A DNA stretch of 64,000 nt from Typhlomys cinereus (lineage: Eukaryota > Chordata > Mammalia > Rodentia > Platacanthomyidae). The translations under genes and the position numbers were made by a program. The stretch lies in contig JALPQD010000214.1 in the NCBI GenBank assembly GCA_023101885.1, positions 682,001 to 746,000 on the forward strand, read 5' to 3'. How positions within the stretch are numbered: position 1 is the stretch's first letter; each line of letters opens with the position of its first letter. Below are positions 46,153 through 57,921 of the stretch, in pieces. The notes under the pieces are model-generated. The model saw only the letters and a program-made list of their open reading frames with translations, made no database searches and was not told the DNA's origin.

Positions 46153-46400
46153 TTACACTTTATCAGAGAGGATGGCCCAGAGGAAAGTTTGACATACACG
46201 TTAAAGGATGCTCCAGGGATGGGGGGGGGGGGGAGAAGGCACTGGGAGATACTGAGGGAGGACGGGGGGAATGGGAGGGGAAAAGGGGGAATTAGAGGGT
46301 CCAGGGAGGATGGAGGAAGGGAGGCGACCGGTGTACCTATTAGGTTTGTATGAGCAGAAATCAATCAATCAATCATTCATTCAATAAATAAATAAATAAA
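46153..46400 (+). mobile_element. L1 3' end, non-inverted part
   Basis: Sense 3' UTR end: AGAGAGGATGGCCCAGAGGA, a G12-13 run at about 46220, the purine tract, ATTAGGTTTGTATGAG, then TCAATCAATC and AATAAATAAATAAA. It is followed immediately by the right TSD. With 43713-46152 it forms one 5'-inverted L1. Confidence 0.9.
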
Positions 46401-46412
46401 ACAAAGCAGCTT
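46401..46412 (+). repeat. 12-bp TSD of the inverted L1 (right)
   Basis: ACAAAGCAGCTT, as at 43701-43712. Confidence 0.85.
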
Positions 46413-46464
46413 CTTTGTCTTGGTGATGCCTTCTTATTCCATTCCTCATGCTTGTCCATAGATG

Positions 46465-46680
46465 TCATGTGTCTTCTTTGGATTTTTTCTTTTTGTTTAT
46501 CTCTTTTTCACTTATGTGTGCACTGTGTATGTGTGTGTGTTTACATATGTCTGGTGACAGTAAGGGCTTCCAGATGTGATCATCAGCACCCAAAAACAGA
46601 ACCAACATCAGGAGTATTTTTCCCTCTCTGTCACACATTGCTGGGGTAAATCACACTAGCATCAGAAGAGCACTGTCATA
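46465..46680 (-). mobile_element. B4-like SINE relic
   Basis: TTTTTCACTTATGTGTGCAC, GTGTGTGTGT and AAGGGCTTCCAGATGTGATC are the antisense tail and body of a tRNA/B4-type SINE. The head is lost or unrecognisable. Confidence 0.4.
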
Positions 46681-47331
46681 TTCTTCTATGTTATACAAAT
46701 GTGCAGGGCTGTAAATCCTATGATTCAGTAGCTTCTCGAAATTCTCCCAGAATGAAATTGCTGATCAAGATCAGACTTAAACACTCTGAAGTATTACAAT
46801 CTTCACTCATTTGGCCCATGTCCTACTCAACATTATGCTGCTGGAACATTATGTTGTTTGTAATTCTAATAAAGCACAGCATTGTTCTTTATCTGAGACC
46901 TTTTGATATAATTAAAACTTTTGGATATTTATTATAACTGGTGTGGTTTCAATTATCAGTGAATTCAATATGAACTGTATGTCAAAAGTGATTTCCCAGG
47001 AAACTGGTAGGTTTTTGTCCTGGGATTAAAATTTCAAATACTTAGGCAGAAATTGAAACAGTTATCAATAATAAAATAGAACATAAATTGGAATGCTATC
47101 AAAGACTCATGTTATCAAGAAACAGGACTTCCCTAAGGAACAGTCTTCATTTCCAGAAATTTGTGGGATTGGAGAGAAAAGAACATTCATTGCCTTTATA
47201 AATCACAAAATCATAGCTTAAGTTATTTTCATTTTATAAGAATGTTCTCTACCCTTACCCTGCAGTTTTCTGCTCACAGTGAGCAAAAGGGCAGAACATT
47301 CAATATAGAAGGAATTTTTTTTTAAAACCTG
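46681..47331. other. Unassigned DNA
   Basis: Nothing recognised. Confidence 0.4.
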
Positions 47332-47556
47332 GGTCCTTGTACCTCATCAGAGAGGAGGACCCAGAGGAGAGTTTGGCATGAACATTAAAGGATGCTCTGG
47401 GGATTGGGGGGTGAGGGACTAGGGGGGAGGCACTGGGGGATGGGGAGGGAGGGGGGAAGGGAGAGGGGGAGCAGGGGGGTGAGGGAAGGTGGAGGGAGGG
47501 AGGGGACCTGTGTAACTATTAAGTTTGTATGAGCGGAAATAATAATAAAAATATAA
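47332..47556 (+). mobile_element. 5'-truncated L1 3' end
   Basis: From TGGGTCCTTGTACCTCATCA through the G-rich tract to ATTAAGTTTGTATGAGCGG and AATAATAATAAAAAT. It nearly matches 41553-41755. A TA run follows the tail. No convincing TSD. Confidence 0.9.
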
Positions 47557-47989
47557 ATATATATATATATTTTGGTAATAGATATATTAGCTAATTTCCC
47601 AGTTTAAAAAAAAATACTAAGGTAACTGGGTCTGAGAATTAGTCTGTCAACTATGTTAATTTTGCTGGAACCAGGATTTATATATATATTACATTAGAGA
47701 AAAATTTAACTGAAATTTAATAAATATGAGCATCTTGTGCTGTTACAATATAAACTAAATTTATAGTGATATTCAAAATCTCATAGTAAAGGGAATTTGT
47801 GAACTTGGAAACATTCTGCAGTATAAGATATTGCATTTAATCACCCAATAACACTTTGTAAAATTGGAAAAAAAAAACAATGTATTCTTACAGGAGAATA
47901 TTGACAGGAGATGTAAACATTAAAAGTAGTATATAAGAAAGGTTGTTGACAGAGAAATACTAGAAGCTTTTCCTCACCTGGACTATTTA
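47557..47989. other. Unassigned AT-rich DNA
   Basis: Nothing recognised. Confidence 0.35.
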
Positions 47990-48275
47990 CTATGACTAGA
48001 GAATGAATGAAAAATGTCTACAGAGTTTACAAATCAGAGGTGTGTTCTATTTGTCCTATAAAAGCTGTGCACCTTGTGGCTCAAGATTTTCCTTGTGTGT
48101 GGAGAAAAGTATGTTTTCCCAGTTTCCTAGCCCATTCCTATTCTGAACATGCTTTCCCTTTTTGAGTAAATTGCCTCTATTTATAACCATCTGTTTCAGG
48201 CATAATCCCATGTTCTTGGACCCAAGAGTTGAGAATGAGGTACACTCTGAATGCAGGCCTATCGTCTGATAATTA
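47990..48275 (+). mobile_element. Possible solo LTR 3' half, ERV1-like
   Basis: CCTATAAAAGCTGTGCACC at about 48055-48073 is a TATA-like box with the flank typical of gamma-type LTRs. About 110 bases on come AGTAAATTGCCTC and a pyrimidine-rich zone. No internal sequence or partner LTR. Confidence 0.35.
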
Positions 48276-48690
48276 AATATATATTTTCCTGTCTTCTCTT
48301 TCTCTCTTTTGGATATAGGTCTAAAAGCTTTAACATGCCTTCCTTAGTCTTATAAGCTTTCTCAGTATTGCTCAAAAGGCCTCCACTTTTATGTCAGCTG
48401 GTTGACCTCTCTTGTTAAGCATTCATTCTCTCTCATAATGTAAATCAAAACTTAAGTCAAATGACATGATTTTTCTTTTTAATTTCCTCAATCTATGCAT
48501 TTGTCAGAGTTTTATATCTTGCCTGACCTTTTAATACTATAATCATCAAACTTCCTTTGAATCACTTTTTTAAAATTCTTTGATAATTGAGACGAAGAAT
48601 GGAATCTTGAGATCTTCATAACAATACAACTCACATAGTCCTCAACAAGCTGGTCTCTTTACATACATACGTTTGTTTGAGTCACTTTCC

Positions 48691-48691
<1 letters not shown>
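48276..48691. other. Unassigned AT-rich DNA
   Basis: Nothing recognised. Confidence 0.35.

Positions 48692-48693
<2 letters not shown>

Positions 48694-48737
<44 letters not shown>
48694..48737. repeat. (TA)n microsatellite
   Basis: About 22 TA units, pure. Self-complementary, so can extrude a cruciform. Confidence 0.95.
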
Positions 48738-48739
<2 letters not shown>

Positions 48740-51069
48740 TCTTCCTGACAGAATATAATAAGGATTTGTAATATTACTTTAAGAGTGGAATTTTATAGAA
48801 TTCTGAGTTCTATCTTGCTAGAAAATGTCCTTCGGAGACTTTAAGTTGGATTCTGCTGTGGCATAGACTACTACATACAGTGAAAAGTTAGGAAAGTATT
48901 TAAGGTGGTATTGAGCAAGCAAAGGCATGAATTCTTCACTTGACAAAAACAAAGCACTGATTCCAGGCAAATGTGACCTTGAACCTCCAGTTAATCTTTC
49001 AAGTGTGAGCACAACTCTTGAATACACTGTATAGTTTTGTATAAAAACCTGAAGCAAAGCACTCAGCAAATTTCAGCAGGATTCTTGATAAAATAAAAAT
49101 TCTGAGATAATTGATGTATATGTGTGTGTGTGTGGTGTGTGTGTGTGTTTACAAATTTGTAATAGTTGTCCAGCAAGAGATATTGAAAACTAAACACCAA
49201 AAATCTTTGTTATAAAATATATTCAATAAAATAAAATGTCAATACCTGGCTATGTGATTCAAAGGTGCTTTCTTCATCACACTGTCTTCATCTTGAACAA
49301 CATTAATGTGTCATGGACATGTGATATCTAGCTTTATTCATGTGCATCCAACAGCCTCCTCTATGACCAGCTCTTGTTAGGTAGAAATATTCTAACAATA
49401 AAGTAACTAACCTAAAAAAATTGACTTGAAGAGGACATAATATTAAATTCTTAGTCTGTTAACTTCTTGTGTGCTAATTTGTAATTTACTTAAGTTACTA
49501 ATGCTTGGTCACTACAAATTGTAATATGAGAAAAAAATTCCAATGAAATCATGATTGAAAATCTCTCAGTGTTTAGTGCACTTATGTTTTTTGCAAGCTC
49601 ATTGACTGGGAATCTACTTGAATGTTAATTTCTCAATTTGATCACTAGTTGGAAACCCTCCTTTTTGGTCTCTTATGAAATTTGCCTTTCCATTACTCTG
49701 AAATACAGTTCCTTTACAACTTAATTTTCAAGTTCACCAATTAAAATTCTTTTTTTATTAGAAATAACTGGACTATTGTTATTATATAAATTCACAGATA
49801 ACAATTTATTGACTTTTTATTTTATGAAGTTTCAAACATATGTACCATGATTTTAAACAATTTTCAACCTATATTATCTGATCCTATCCCTTCTCTTTTA
49901 CCAATTTGAAACAGCTTAAAATCAGTCTCCTTTCTATTTTCATATCTTTATACTTATTTTCATGTCTTTATGTATGTATGCAGTCCACTGGGTTTAATAT
50001 TAGTTTCCTTCAGTAGTTCACCATATTTTCATTATTTTATTAAATCTTAAGTTTCCTATCAGGTCCTCAGCACTTACTGGAAAAGTACAAAAAGAGAATA
50101 CTGTTATAGTAATAAATATTTGTTTTTTTCTATGCTCACCTAAGCATTCTTCAACATATTCTTTCTTCAGCAATGCATTAGTAGTAAACACAAAAGAAAA
50201 TCATTAATGCAGGGTAAAGAAGTGTATAAACTTTTACATACAGGCATGAATACACACAATTTACATATGAAATGATTCATTGATATAGTTGGTTCTTCAA
50301 AATCCAATATCATACTCTTTGTTACTACCAGTTGTACTTGAAACTTTTGATGACTTCCATCAAGTCCAAGAAACTATCACTGCTAACTTTTAATCCTGGA
50401 TCAGTGCTTGAACATTTAGTGAACAAGACAAATGTGCCCAAAACACTTAAGCTTACCATTTCTCCTTGTGGGATGTCAGGTAACATAAGTCAGTTAGCAT
50501 GCAGTGCTTATCAAGTTATCCTTGTTCTATTCCTTTCAAGTCTATTCCACTAGATGTGTGATCTAAATCTGTGTCTCCATGCCTTATAAAATATTTCCTT
50601 CATCAATGAAATTGTCACTTACATTGTACATTATTCCATAATACATGCATTTCAGTTTGGGCACAGACCATTTATAGACTTGCTATGAGAATTTTCACCT
50701 CATTGTCTGATTACTGACTACCTTCTCTACTGCCTGGGGATTGTCTAACTTTAAAATTCAATGTTTCAATATTTTCATAAGGTATCACTAAGATCGCATT
50801 GTTGGTGTTTTATAGCAGTAAGATTCTGACCTGGATAGAAATACTTCCTGTAGTTTCAGGATACTTTTGTGTCCTTATTGTTTTCTGGTGGACTTGAAAT
50901 CAGAGCCTCACACAGATATGCCAACTCCCTGACACTGAGGAGAAATCATATTCATATTTCATTTGTTGAATTTGAGACAGCATTTTACTTAGCTTTCTAA
51001 GATGTTTTTAAAATTGTGATCCTGTCTCAGAAATCACTAGATCATTACTCTGTTTTGTTTTTATAAATA
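48738..51069. other. Unassigned AT-rich DNA
   Basis: No gene recognised. A GT microsatellite with one extra G lies at 49122-49148. A pyrimidine-rich stretch at 49810-49920 could be an old L1 3' end in antisense. Confidence 0.35.
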
Positions 51070-51190
51070 ATAAACTGTATTTTTTCTTTTATTCTTTGAA
51101 ATTTTCAAATACAAGTATAATGAATTCACGCTTTATCCCCTTCTGCTTTCCATTGCCAATCCCATCCTAACTCATCTCTTCTGTACCAAG
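51070..51190 (-). mobile_element. Possible old L1 3' end, antisense
   Basis: TTTTATTCTTTGAAATTTTC followed by a C/T-rich zone resembles the antisense end of older rodent L1s. Short. Confidence 0.3.
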
Positions 51191-51720
51191 TCTCTCATCA
51201 CCTCAATTGACCCACTGCTTGTAGGATCTATTAGATCCACTCCAGGAAGAGCTTTCTGATTGGACTCAAGACCCACTTGTCAAAATGGTGTATGTTCTGT
51301 TACTATAAACTAGAACAAAAACATAAAAAAGGGAAGGAAATAGGTCAATAGGGAAAAAAAACAATGAAGCTGTAGGTAGGAAGAGTACATCAAACTTCTT
51401 TGTAAATAGCTGTTATTATAACAATAGATTGGGAGAACATTTAACATTCAGCCTAGAATCTACAACAGAAGTAGAAGATTTCAATATCCTGACAGGATGC
51501 AGCCAAGGAAATAGAAGAGCAGTGAAGTGCACAGCAATGGCCAAACACAATGTACCAGCAACTCAACAAGGCTCATCCAGAATCAGGCAAATCTAATCTT
51601 TCTGCATTTTAAGGCTTTGGAAACCTTGCAGAAGAGGAGGAGGTGAGATTGTAAGAACCTAAAGATGTGAAGGTTCACGACTGGACAAGACGTTCCATTC
51701 CAGGCAGGACTGCTGCTTTC
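51191..51720 (+). mobile_element. L1 3' UTR fragment of the 53-57 kb type
   Basis: 51255-51440 aligns with 57120-57300 of the later L1: TTCTGATTGGACTCAAG versus TTCTGATCGGATTCAG, then AACTAGAACAAAAAC versus AACGAGAACAAAAAA, AAAAAAGGGAAG in both, and AAGCTGTAGGTAGGAAG versus AAACCTGTATGTAGGAAG. At 51630-51665 it has GATTGTAAGAACCTAAAGATG as in the 19.6 kb copy. Confidence 0.7.
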
Positions 51721-51799
51721 GCTTTTTTGATCATTGAGTGTCTATTCTCCTACCTGTTTTTTCTCTTTCTTTTCTTCCCTTTAATATTACTTTTAAAAA

Positions 51800-52035
51800 T
51801 TTTTAAATATTGTACTGATTATTTATTTAGAAAGAGAGATAAAAAGAGAGAGAGGGAAAGATAGAGTGGTATGGAAAGAGAGAAAGAGAAGTCATTTATG
51901 TGTCATATTTCACATATGCTGTCATAGGACAACTTTTAAGAGTTGATTCTTTCCTCCATGTGTGCATCAAACTCAGTTTGCCAGGTTTGAATGCAATAAA
52001 CTTTATATGATGAACTATCTTGCTCTAAAATACAT
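51800..52035 (-). mobile_element. B4/RSINE-like SINE relic
   Basis: AGAGAG-rich start on the plus strand, then AGGACAACTTTTAAGAGTTG, TTCCTCCATGTGTG and CAAACTCAGTTTGCCAGG. This is the same order as 12640-12830. Confidence 0.5.
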
Positions 52036-52795
52036 TTGCTAAAATACATTGCTTTTTATAAAGTAACAGACATCTATAACAACCACTTAAACTTTAAATT
52101 TTACATTGGTATTTTATATAAGTTAACTATTAAACTTCTGTTATGTGCAATATGTGACAATAATGAAATGCCACAATGAATAGCAGCGGTCACTGACTTC
52201 AGCCGTGGTGAAACTCTACAGGTTAATTTTTTAATCCTTACCTTATTCAAATCCCTACTATCATGATCCAGTGGACATTTGCATTTGTAGCATCATTTTT
52301 TACATTCTTCTTAGTTCGTTATTTCACTTACTTATTTCCATTTGTAAAACCCTTGAAAACTTAGTGAATCCAAATTAGTAATATTTAACCAAAATTTTCT
52401 TAAGTATTGATCATGATGATAAATCTCATCCTATGGCATCATAAAACCATATAGAACTTTGTAGTTGTCCAATTTTATAAGTTAAGTCTCTAAAAGGAAC
52501 TTGCAAAAAGTTCAGTCATTTCTCTGGGAATTTATATGAAAGTTCATATTGAAATTTATGTAATCTGTTTTACTTCAAAATCCACATTGTTTTTGTAAAA
52601 GTTCTTCAACTGGAATATGTAAAAACTGCTTGTTTCTTTCTTTATATGAAGCACAGTTTCCATTTCCATAATATCAGACTTCTTTTATCAATCTTGTATA
52701 TAATTATTACATAATTTTTAGTTTATTCTTTATATTTTTGATGCTAGATGCTAATTACATTTTTATAAAAATGAAAGTAGTTAAGATAGTGATGC
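52036..52795. other. Unassigned AT-rich DNA
   Basis: Nothing recognised. Confidence 0.4.
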
Positions 52796-54622
52796 TCAGA
52801 ACTAAAAAAAAAAACAGGAGCAGGTGGATTCAATGGAGAATTCTTTTTTTTTTTCTTTTTTATATTACATTTTTATTTTACAAGAAAATAAATTATACTA
52901 TTTAGAAAATAAAATCCAAAAATTCAGCAGTTCATCAAAATATTTCAGCCTATTGCATACAGAAACTGCTACCATTTAAAACTGTACAGCATTATCATCT
53001 CAGTATGTAAGTGGCACACATTCAAAATGGATAGACCATGAAGACAGATTACAGATTTGATCAACACTCTGCACCACATACATGCAGATGATGGGAAAGC
53101 TCTCATGGGCACTCTCGTCAGAGCCATGACCTTGGAAGAACTGACAACAACATCCGGATCACTTACGTGACAACAGAGAAAGCAGCTCAGGTCTATGACA
53201 CCACATGATATAATTTCATATTGGGACTTGATTTTGTTGTTTTGGTATATTTATTATTTTTTTCTGTTAGGATCATGCATTTTATTGATCAATTACAATG
53301 CTATGTAATTGTATCATTGTTATGTCATTGAATTTGTTTAACATTTTCAACAAGATATTTTATGTGTATGTTCCCTTATGTATAATATTGTTCTTTAACT
53401 ATTTACTGTAGTGTTTTATTAGCTTTGAATACAAATTTTATGGACATTCTCTCTGTTTACTGTAAAACTTTGTGGTCTATGGCCAAATTTTAAAATTTAT
53501 GTAGGACTAATATCTTTTATTTCTTTTGTTAATCATATAATCTTTCTTTGATAAATGTGCCCATTTTATGTAATTTTTCAAGTTTATTGACATCAGATTG
53601 TTTTATAACAACTTTTTGAAATTATATCTTTAAAAGCATTAGCTACTCTTTCAATGGAGAATTCTACCAGGGCTTCAGAGGAGAACTAACACCACTACTC
53701 CTAAAATTATTTCATAAAATATAGAAAGAAGGAATACTCCCAAACTCTTTTTTACAAAGCCAATATAACTCTTATTTGAAAGCCAAATAAAGACACATCA
53801 AAGAAAGAATTATAGACCAATCTCACTAATGAACACAGATGCAAAAATCCTCAATAAAATAATATTAAACTGAATCCAAAAACATATCCAAAGGATCATA
53901 CACCATGATCAAGTCAGACTCATGCCAGGAATGCAAGGATGGTTTCACATATATAAATCAATAAATGTGATTCATCATATTAACAGACTTAAAAACCAAA
54001 ATCATATGATCCTTTCAAGAGATGCAGAAAAGGCATTCAACAAAATCCAACATCCCTTCATGATAAAAGTTTTGGAGAAAACAGGAATGGATGGGACCTA
54101 TCTCAACTTGATAAAGGCTATGTATGACAAGTCTAAAGCAAGCATTATCCTAAACAGGGAAAATCTTGAAGCTTTCCAACTGAGATTCAGAAAAAGACAA
54201 GGCTATCCACTGTCACCACTTCTGTTCAATATTATGCTTGAATTACTAGCTAGAGCACTAAGGCAAGAGAATGAAATAAAAGGGATATGGATAGATAAAG
54301 AAGAAGTGAATCATATTATCTGTTTGCAGATGATATGATTCTACACTTGATAGACACACATGACTCCACCCAGAAACTAATAGAATTAATAAATAATTTC
54401 AGTAAAGTGGCAGGCTACAAAATAAACATACAAAAATCAGTAGCCTTCCTATATACCAGAGATAAACAAGCTAAGAAAGAAATGAAAGAATTAACCCCAT
54501 TCACCATAGCTACAAAGAAAATAAAATACCTTGGAATAAATTTAACCAAGAAAATTAAAAACTTGTATAATGGAAACTACAAAGTATTGCTGAAAGAAAT
54601 TAAAAAAAAGACTAGAAAGTAG
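52796..54622 (+). pseudogene. L1 ORF2 reverse transcriptase region, interrupted
   Basis: ORF2 RT starts at about 52810 (G-A-G-G-F-N-G-E-F-Y), is cut by the insertion 52845-53649 and resumes. Frame 53922-54338 (138 residues) contains [10 protein letters not shown] and [10 protein letters not shown]. The F-A-D-D catalytic motif at 54323-54334 falls at the end of that frame, where a frameshift moves the reading to 54335-54622 (I-P... K-I-K-Y-L-G-I-N-L). It is a 5'-truncated, inactive L1 in plus orientation. The full element runs to about 57545. Confidence 0.92.
52845..53649 (-). mobile_element. Retrocopy-like insertion with 16-bp TSD in the L1
   Basis: TTCAATGGAGAATTCT at 52829-52844 recurs at 53650-53665 and the L1 frame continues after it. 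The insert starts with a T-run (poly(A) on the minus strand), with AATAAA on the minus strand about 15 bases inside, as in a processed mRNA 3' end. The plus strand at 53040-53210 has protein-like frames (for example N-N-I-R-I-T-Y-V-T-T-E-K) opposite to the poly(A) direction. So it may be a twin-primed retrocopy with its 5' part inverted. I cannot name the source gene. Confidence 0.7.
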
Positions 54623-55400
54623 AAAAACCTTCCTTGCTCATGGGTTGATAGAATCAATATTATGAAAATGACAATCCTATCCAAGGCAATAGGCAGATTT
54701 AATGCAATTCCAATTAAAATCCCAAGGTAATTCTTCGCAGAACTGAAAAAAAAAATCTCAAAATTCCTATGGAAGAACAAAAAACCACGATTAGTCAAAA
54801 CAATTTTGGGCAATAAGAAAACTGCTGGAGGTATCACCATACCCGATTGCAAACTATACTACAGAGCTATAATAATAAAAACAACTTGGTACTAAGACAA
54901 AAATAGATACTTCAACAATGGATCTGAACAGAGGATCCAGATATAAATTCCCACATATACAGCCACTTACTTTTTGACAAAGTTGCCAAACAGACATGAT
55001 GGGGAAAAGACAGCATCTTCAATGGTATTGGGAAAATTGGACATCTACATGTAGAAGAACAAATATTGACTGCAGCTTCTCTCTTTACACAAAAGCCAAC
55101 TCCAAATGGATTAAAGATCTAAATATTAAACCTGAAACTCTGAAATTATTAGAAGAATAACTAGGAAGTACACCTGAATGATAGGCTTAAGTAAAGACTT
55201 TCTAAGCAGAATAGCAAATGCCCAGGATCTAATACCAATAATCAACAAATGGAACTTTATAAAATTGAAAAGTTTCTGTTTTACAAAAAAAAAAACCTGT
55301 TAATTATGCAAAAAGACAATCTAAAGAAGGGAGAATAACACTGCTAATTATGAATGTGACAAAAGACTTTTCACCAGAGTGCACAAAGAGCTCAGAAAAT
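54623..55400 (+). pseudogene. L1 ORF2 middle part
   Basis: Follows the RT into the linker: [12 protein letters not shown] words near 54655, I-P-I-K-I-P near 54710, F-L-W-K-N-K-K-P near 54760, and D-K-V-A-K-like words near 54975. Many stops. Confidence 0.85.
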
Positions 55401-55415
55401 TAAACACTAAAGCAG

Positions 55416-55693
55416 GGCTGGAGAGGTGGCTCAGGGGTTAAGCCTCTGCCTTGCAGGCAGAAGGCCCTGAGTTCGGATCTTAGACCCCACGTATAGACAT
55501 CGGGCGGAAGTGGGGACCTCCTGCGTTTCTGGTCCTGGTAGAGTGGAGCCTGTGAATCCACGGGCAGAGTAAACAAGGAGGAGGTGGAAGCGGTCCATGG
55601 TGGTTCCTGAATTCCCCCGTGGTTCTACACACACACACGTACACATACATGTACACACGTACACACGCACAATTGAATAAAAAAATAAAAAAA
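55416..55693 (+). mobile_element. Young tRNA-derived SINE with 15-bp TSD, inside L1
   Basis: TAAACACTAAAGCAG at 55401-55415 and 55694-55708. It has the full family layout: GGCTGGAGAGGTGGCTCAGG head, GAGTTCGGATCTT B-box region, GC-rich body, CA/GTACA tract, A-rich tail. It shows that this SINE was active after the L1 landed. Confidence 0.96.
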
Positions 55694-55708
55694 TAAACAC
55701 TAAAGCAG

Positions 55709-56340
55709 CAAACATTTCAATGAAAAATGGGGCCTGGAACTGAAGAGGGATTTCACTCAAAAAGATATCAAAATGTCAAAGAAAAAACTTAAAAGATGCT
55801 CAACTTCCCTTATTATCAGAGAAATGCAAATGGTGTGATACCATCTTATCCCAGTCAGAATGGCTAATATCAAGAACACAAACAACACAGATGGCAAGGC
55901 TGTGGAGAAAAACGGACACATTTACTGCTGGCGGGAGTGTAAACTGTTGTACCCTCTATGGAGATCAGTGTGGAGGTTCCTCAGAAATTTAAAAATGGAA
56001 CTTTCATATGACCCAGTTATACTACTCCTTGGAATATCCTCAAAAGACTCTACATCTTATTACAAAGACACTTGATCACCTATGGTCTTTGTAGTGCATC
56101 TATGTTCTTTTCAATAACAAAAAAATGGAATCAGCTGACATGCTCATTGAAAGATGGATAATAATAATAATGGATAATGAAAATGTGGTACATCCATACA
56201 ATGAAATACTACTCAGCCATAAGAAAGGATGAGATTTAGGAATTTTCTGGCAAGTGGATGGAAGTGGAAACTTTAATATTGAGTGAGGTATTTCAGACAC
56301 AGAAAGTTAATCACCACATGTTTTCTCTTATATGTGGATG
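55709..56340 (+). pseudogene. L1 ORF2 C-terminal part
   Basis: Frame 55860-56075 and neighbours carry the Cys-rich and C-terminal words: C-W-R-E-C-K-L-L-Y-P-L-W-R, Y-D-P-V-I-L-L-L-G-I and the Y-N-E-I-L-L-S-H-K region near 56195. Confidence 0.9.
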
Positions 56341-57545
56341 AGTGAACTGATATCCTTTTCAATGTATTTGGATTGGAAGAACTATAAGAGCCAGATAATT
56401 TGAAAAAAGACCTGAGTGTGAAGGTGGGAAGAGATGGTTAGGGTGAAACCTTTTAAAGGAGAGATTTAGGATACCAGGACAAGGGGAGGGAGGGAATAAT
56501 TGGGAAAAATACATAGTGGAGAATGAGAGGATGGGAGATAGGAGGGGCATGGGAGATAGATGGAATGGTGGGACTTATAGCAAAACCCAAAGATTGTGGG
56601 AAATAAGCCCAAAGGAACAATCTATGCTAGTAATATGTAAAAAAAAAAGAAGTATTTTTAAAAAAGAACAAGAATGGACAGTCCCTTTGGAGAGAAGCAT
56701 AGAGTAAAGAAAATGGGGGAAAAAAGTCTTGAGCGAATTCACTTAGAAGCCAGAGACAAAATTATACTAGAAGCAACAGGAATGTGACACTTTCTGATAA
56801 AATGTTGGTCAGAGAGGTCTTACAGGCCCCCAAACATTATAGGCTTTGCCATTGTTCTTGGTTGCCCTCCAAAAACCATCTGTAAGAACCTTTACTGAAG
56901 ATACAACACAGACGGATTACAGAACATGGGCAAAAAATATTTCAACTGTAAATGGTCTGTGGACTTTCTCCTTGTTGGATAGCTTACATAGTACCAAGGA
57001 ATTCTGTAAAAGCTACTGGGGGAGAAAAATAATCACAAGCCCCAGCAAGGGCATGAGATCCATAAATTGCAATTTAAATCATCTTGGCAACAGGTGACCA
57101 TCATCAGTGTGATAACCAACAGTTTTCTGATCGGATTCAGATCTGCTTTCTCAGAATGGTACACACCCTTGTAAACGAGAACAAAAAATCTATCAAAAAA
57201 GGGAAGAAAAAACATCAAAATCAATAGGGAAGGCAGCCTATAAACCTGTATGTAGGAAGGCAGTATATCAAAGTGCTCTGTAGACAGCTGTTACTTACAG
57301 TGGAAACCTTTGGGTCTAAAGCTGAATCAGTGGAGTGGCCTGAAGAGAGGTAACTTGATATGCCACGGAGGCCTGAGCACCCAGAGGAGTAGGCAGGTCA
57401 GAGGGAATCCTGATGTCACACAAGAGGAAGGGTGGGAGGGAGTTGGAGAGAATGGTGAAGGGAAGGCAAGGGATGAAGGGGGGGGGGAATAGAGAAACTG
57501 GGATGAATACTCCAATATGCTTGTAAAAGTAGAAAGAAGTCCCAC
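56341..57545 (+). mobile_element. Long L1 3' UTR, about 1.2 kb
   Basis: It has two purine-rich zones, 56455-56560 and 57420-57495 (ending in a G9-10 run), separated by lower-purine sequence shared with 51255-51440. It ends near ATGCTTGTAAAAGTAG, the counterpart of GTTTGTATGAG in the other copies. The 3' UTR differs from that at 60 kb, so two L1 lineages are present. Confidence 0.7.
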
Positions 57546-57921
57546 TGTCTGGATTCCATATCCACATAAATTGCATTCTTAGCAGAAAAAAGGTACAAAT
57601 TCTTCATAGGTTTAAAGGCCTGCTTAGGAAGATGATGGACATAGACTAGGCTATTAAAAAGAAAATGCTACACTTTTCTCACCTCCACACTGCACTAGCA
57701 TGGTGTCATGCTAGGAATATTGGTGCTTTCCAGAAATTTCCATAGTTTCTACATATTCCCATCTTTTTTGCCTGTTGCAATTACTCTGCATGTTGTTAAT
57801 AAATTCACACTCAAACAGTTTAAGGAGGAATAAGGAGTTTTATTCTTGACTTATGATTATATGGCTATATTTCTCACTCCACGCCATTACCAAGAGTCAA
57901 GAGAAGTGACCACACCATATA
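57546..57921. other. Unassigned DNA
   Basis: Nothing recognised. Confidence 0.35.

Noticed and set aside
46153..46400. Sense L1 end as a separate insertion beside the antisense L1
   Set aside because: The TSD pair encloses both segments together, and they are complementary parts of one 3' UTR. A twin-primed single event explains all.
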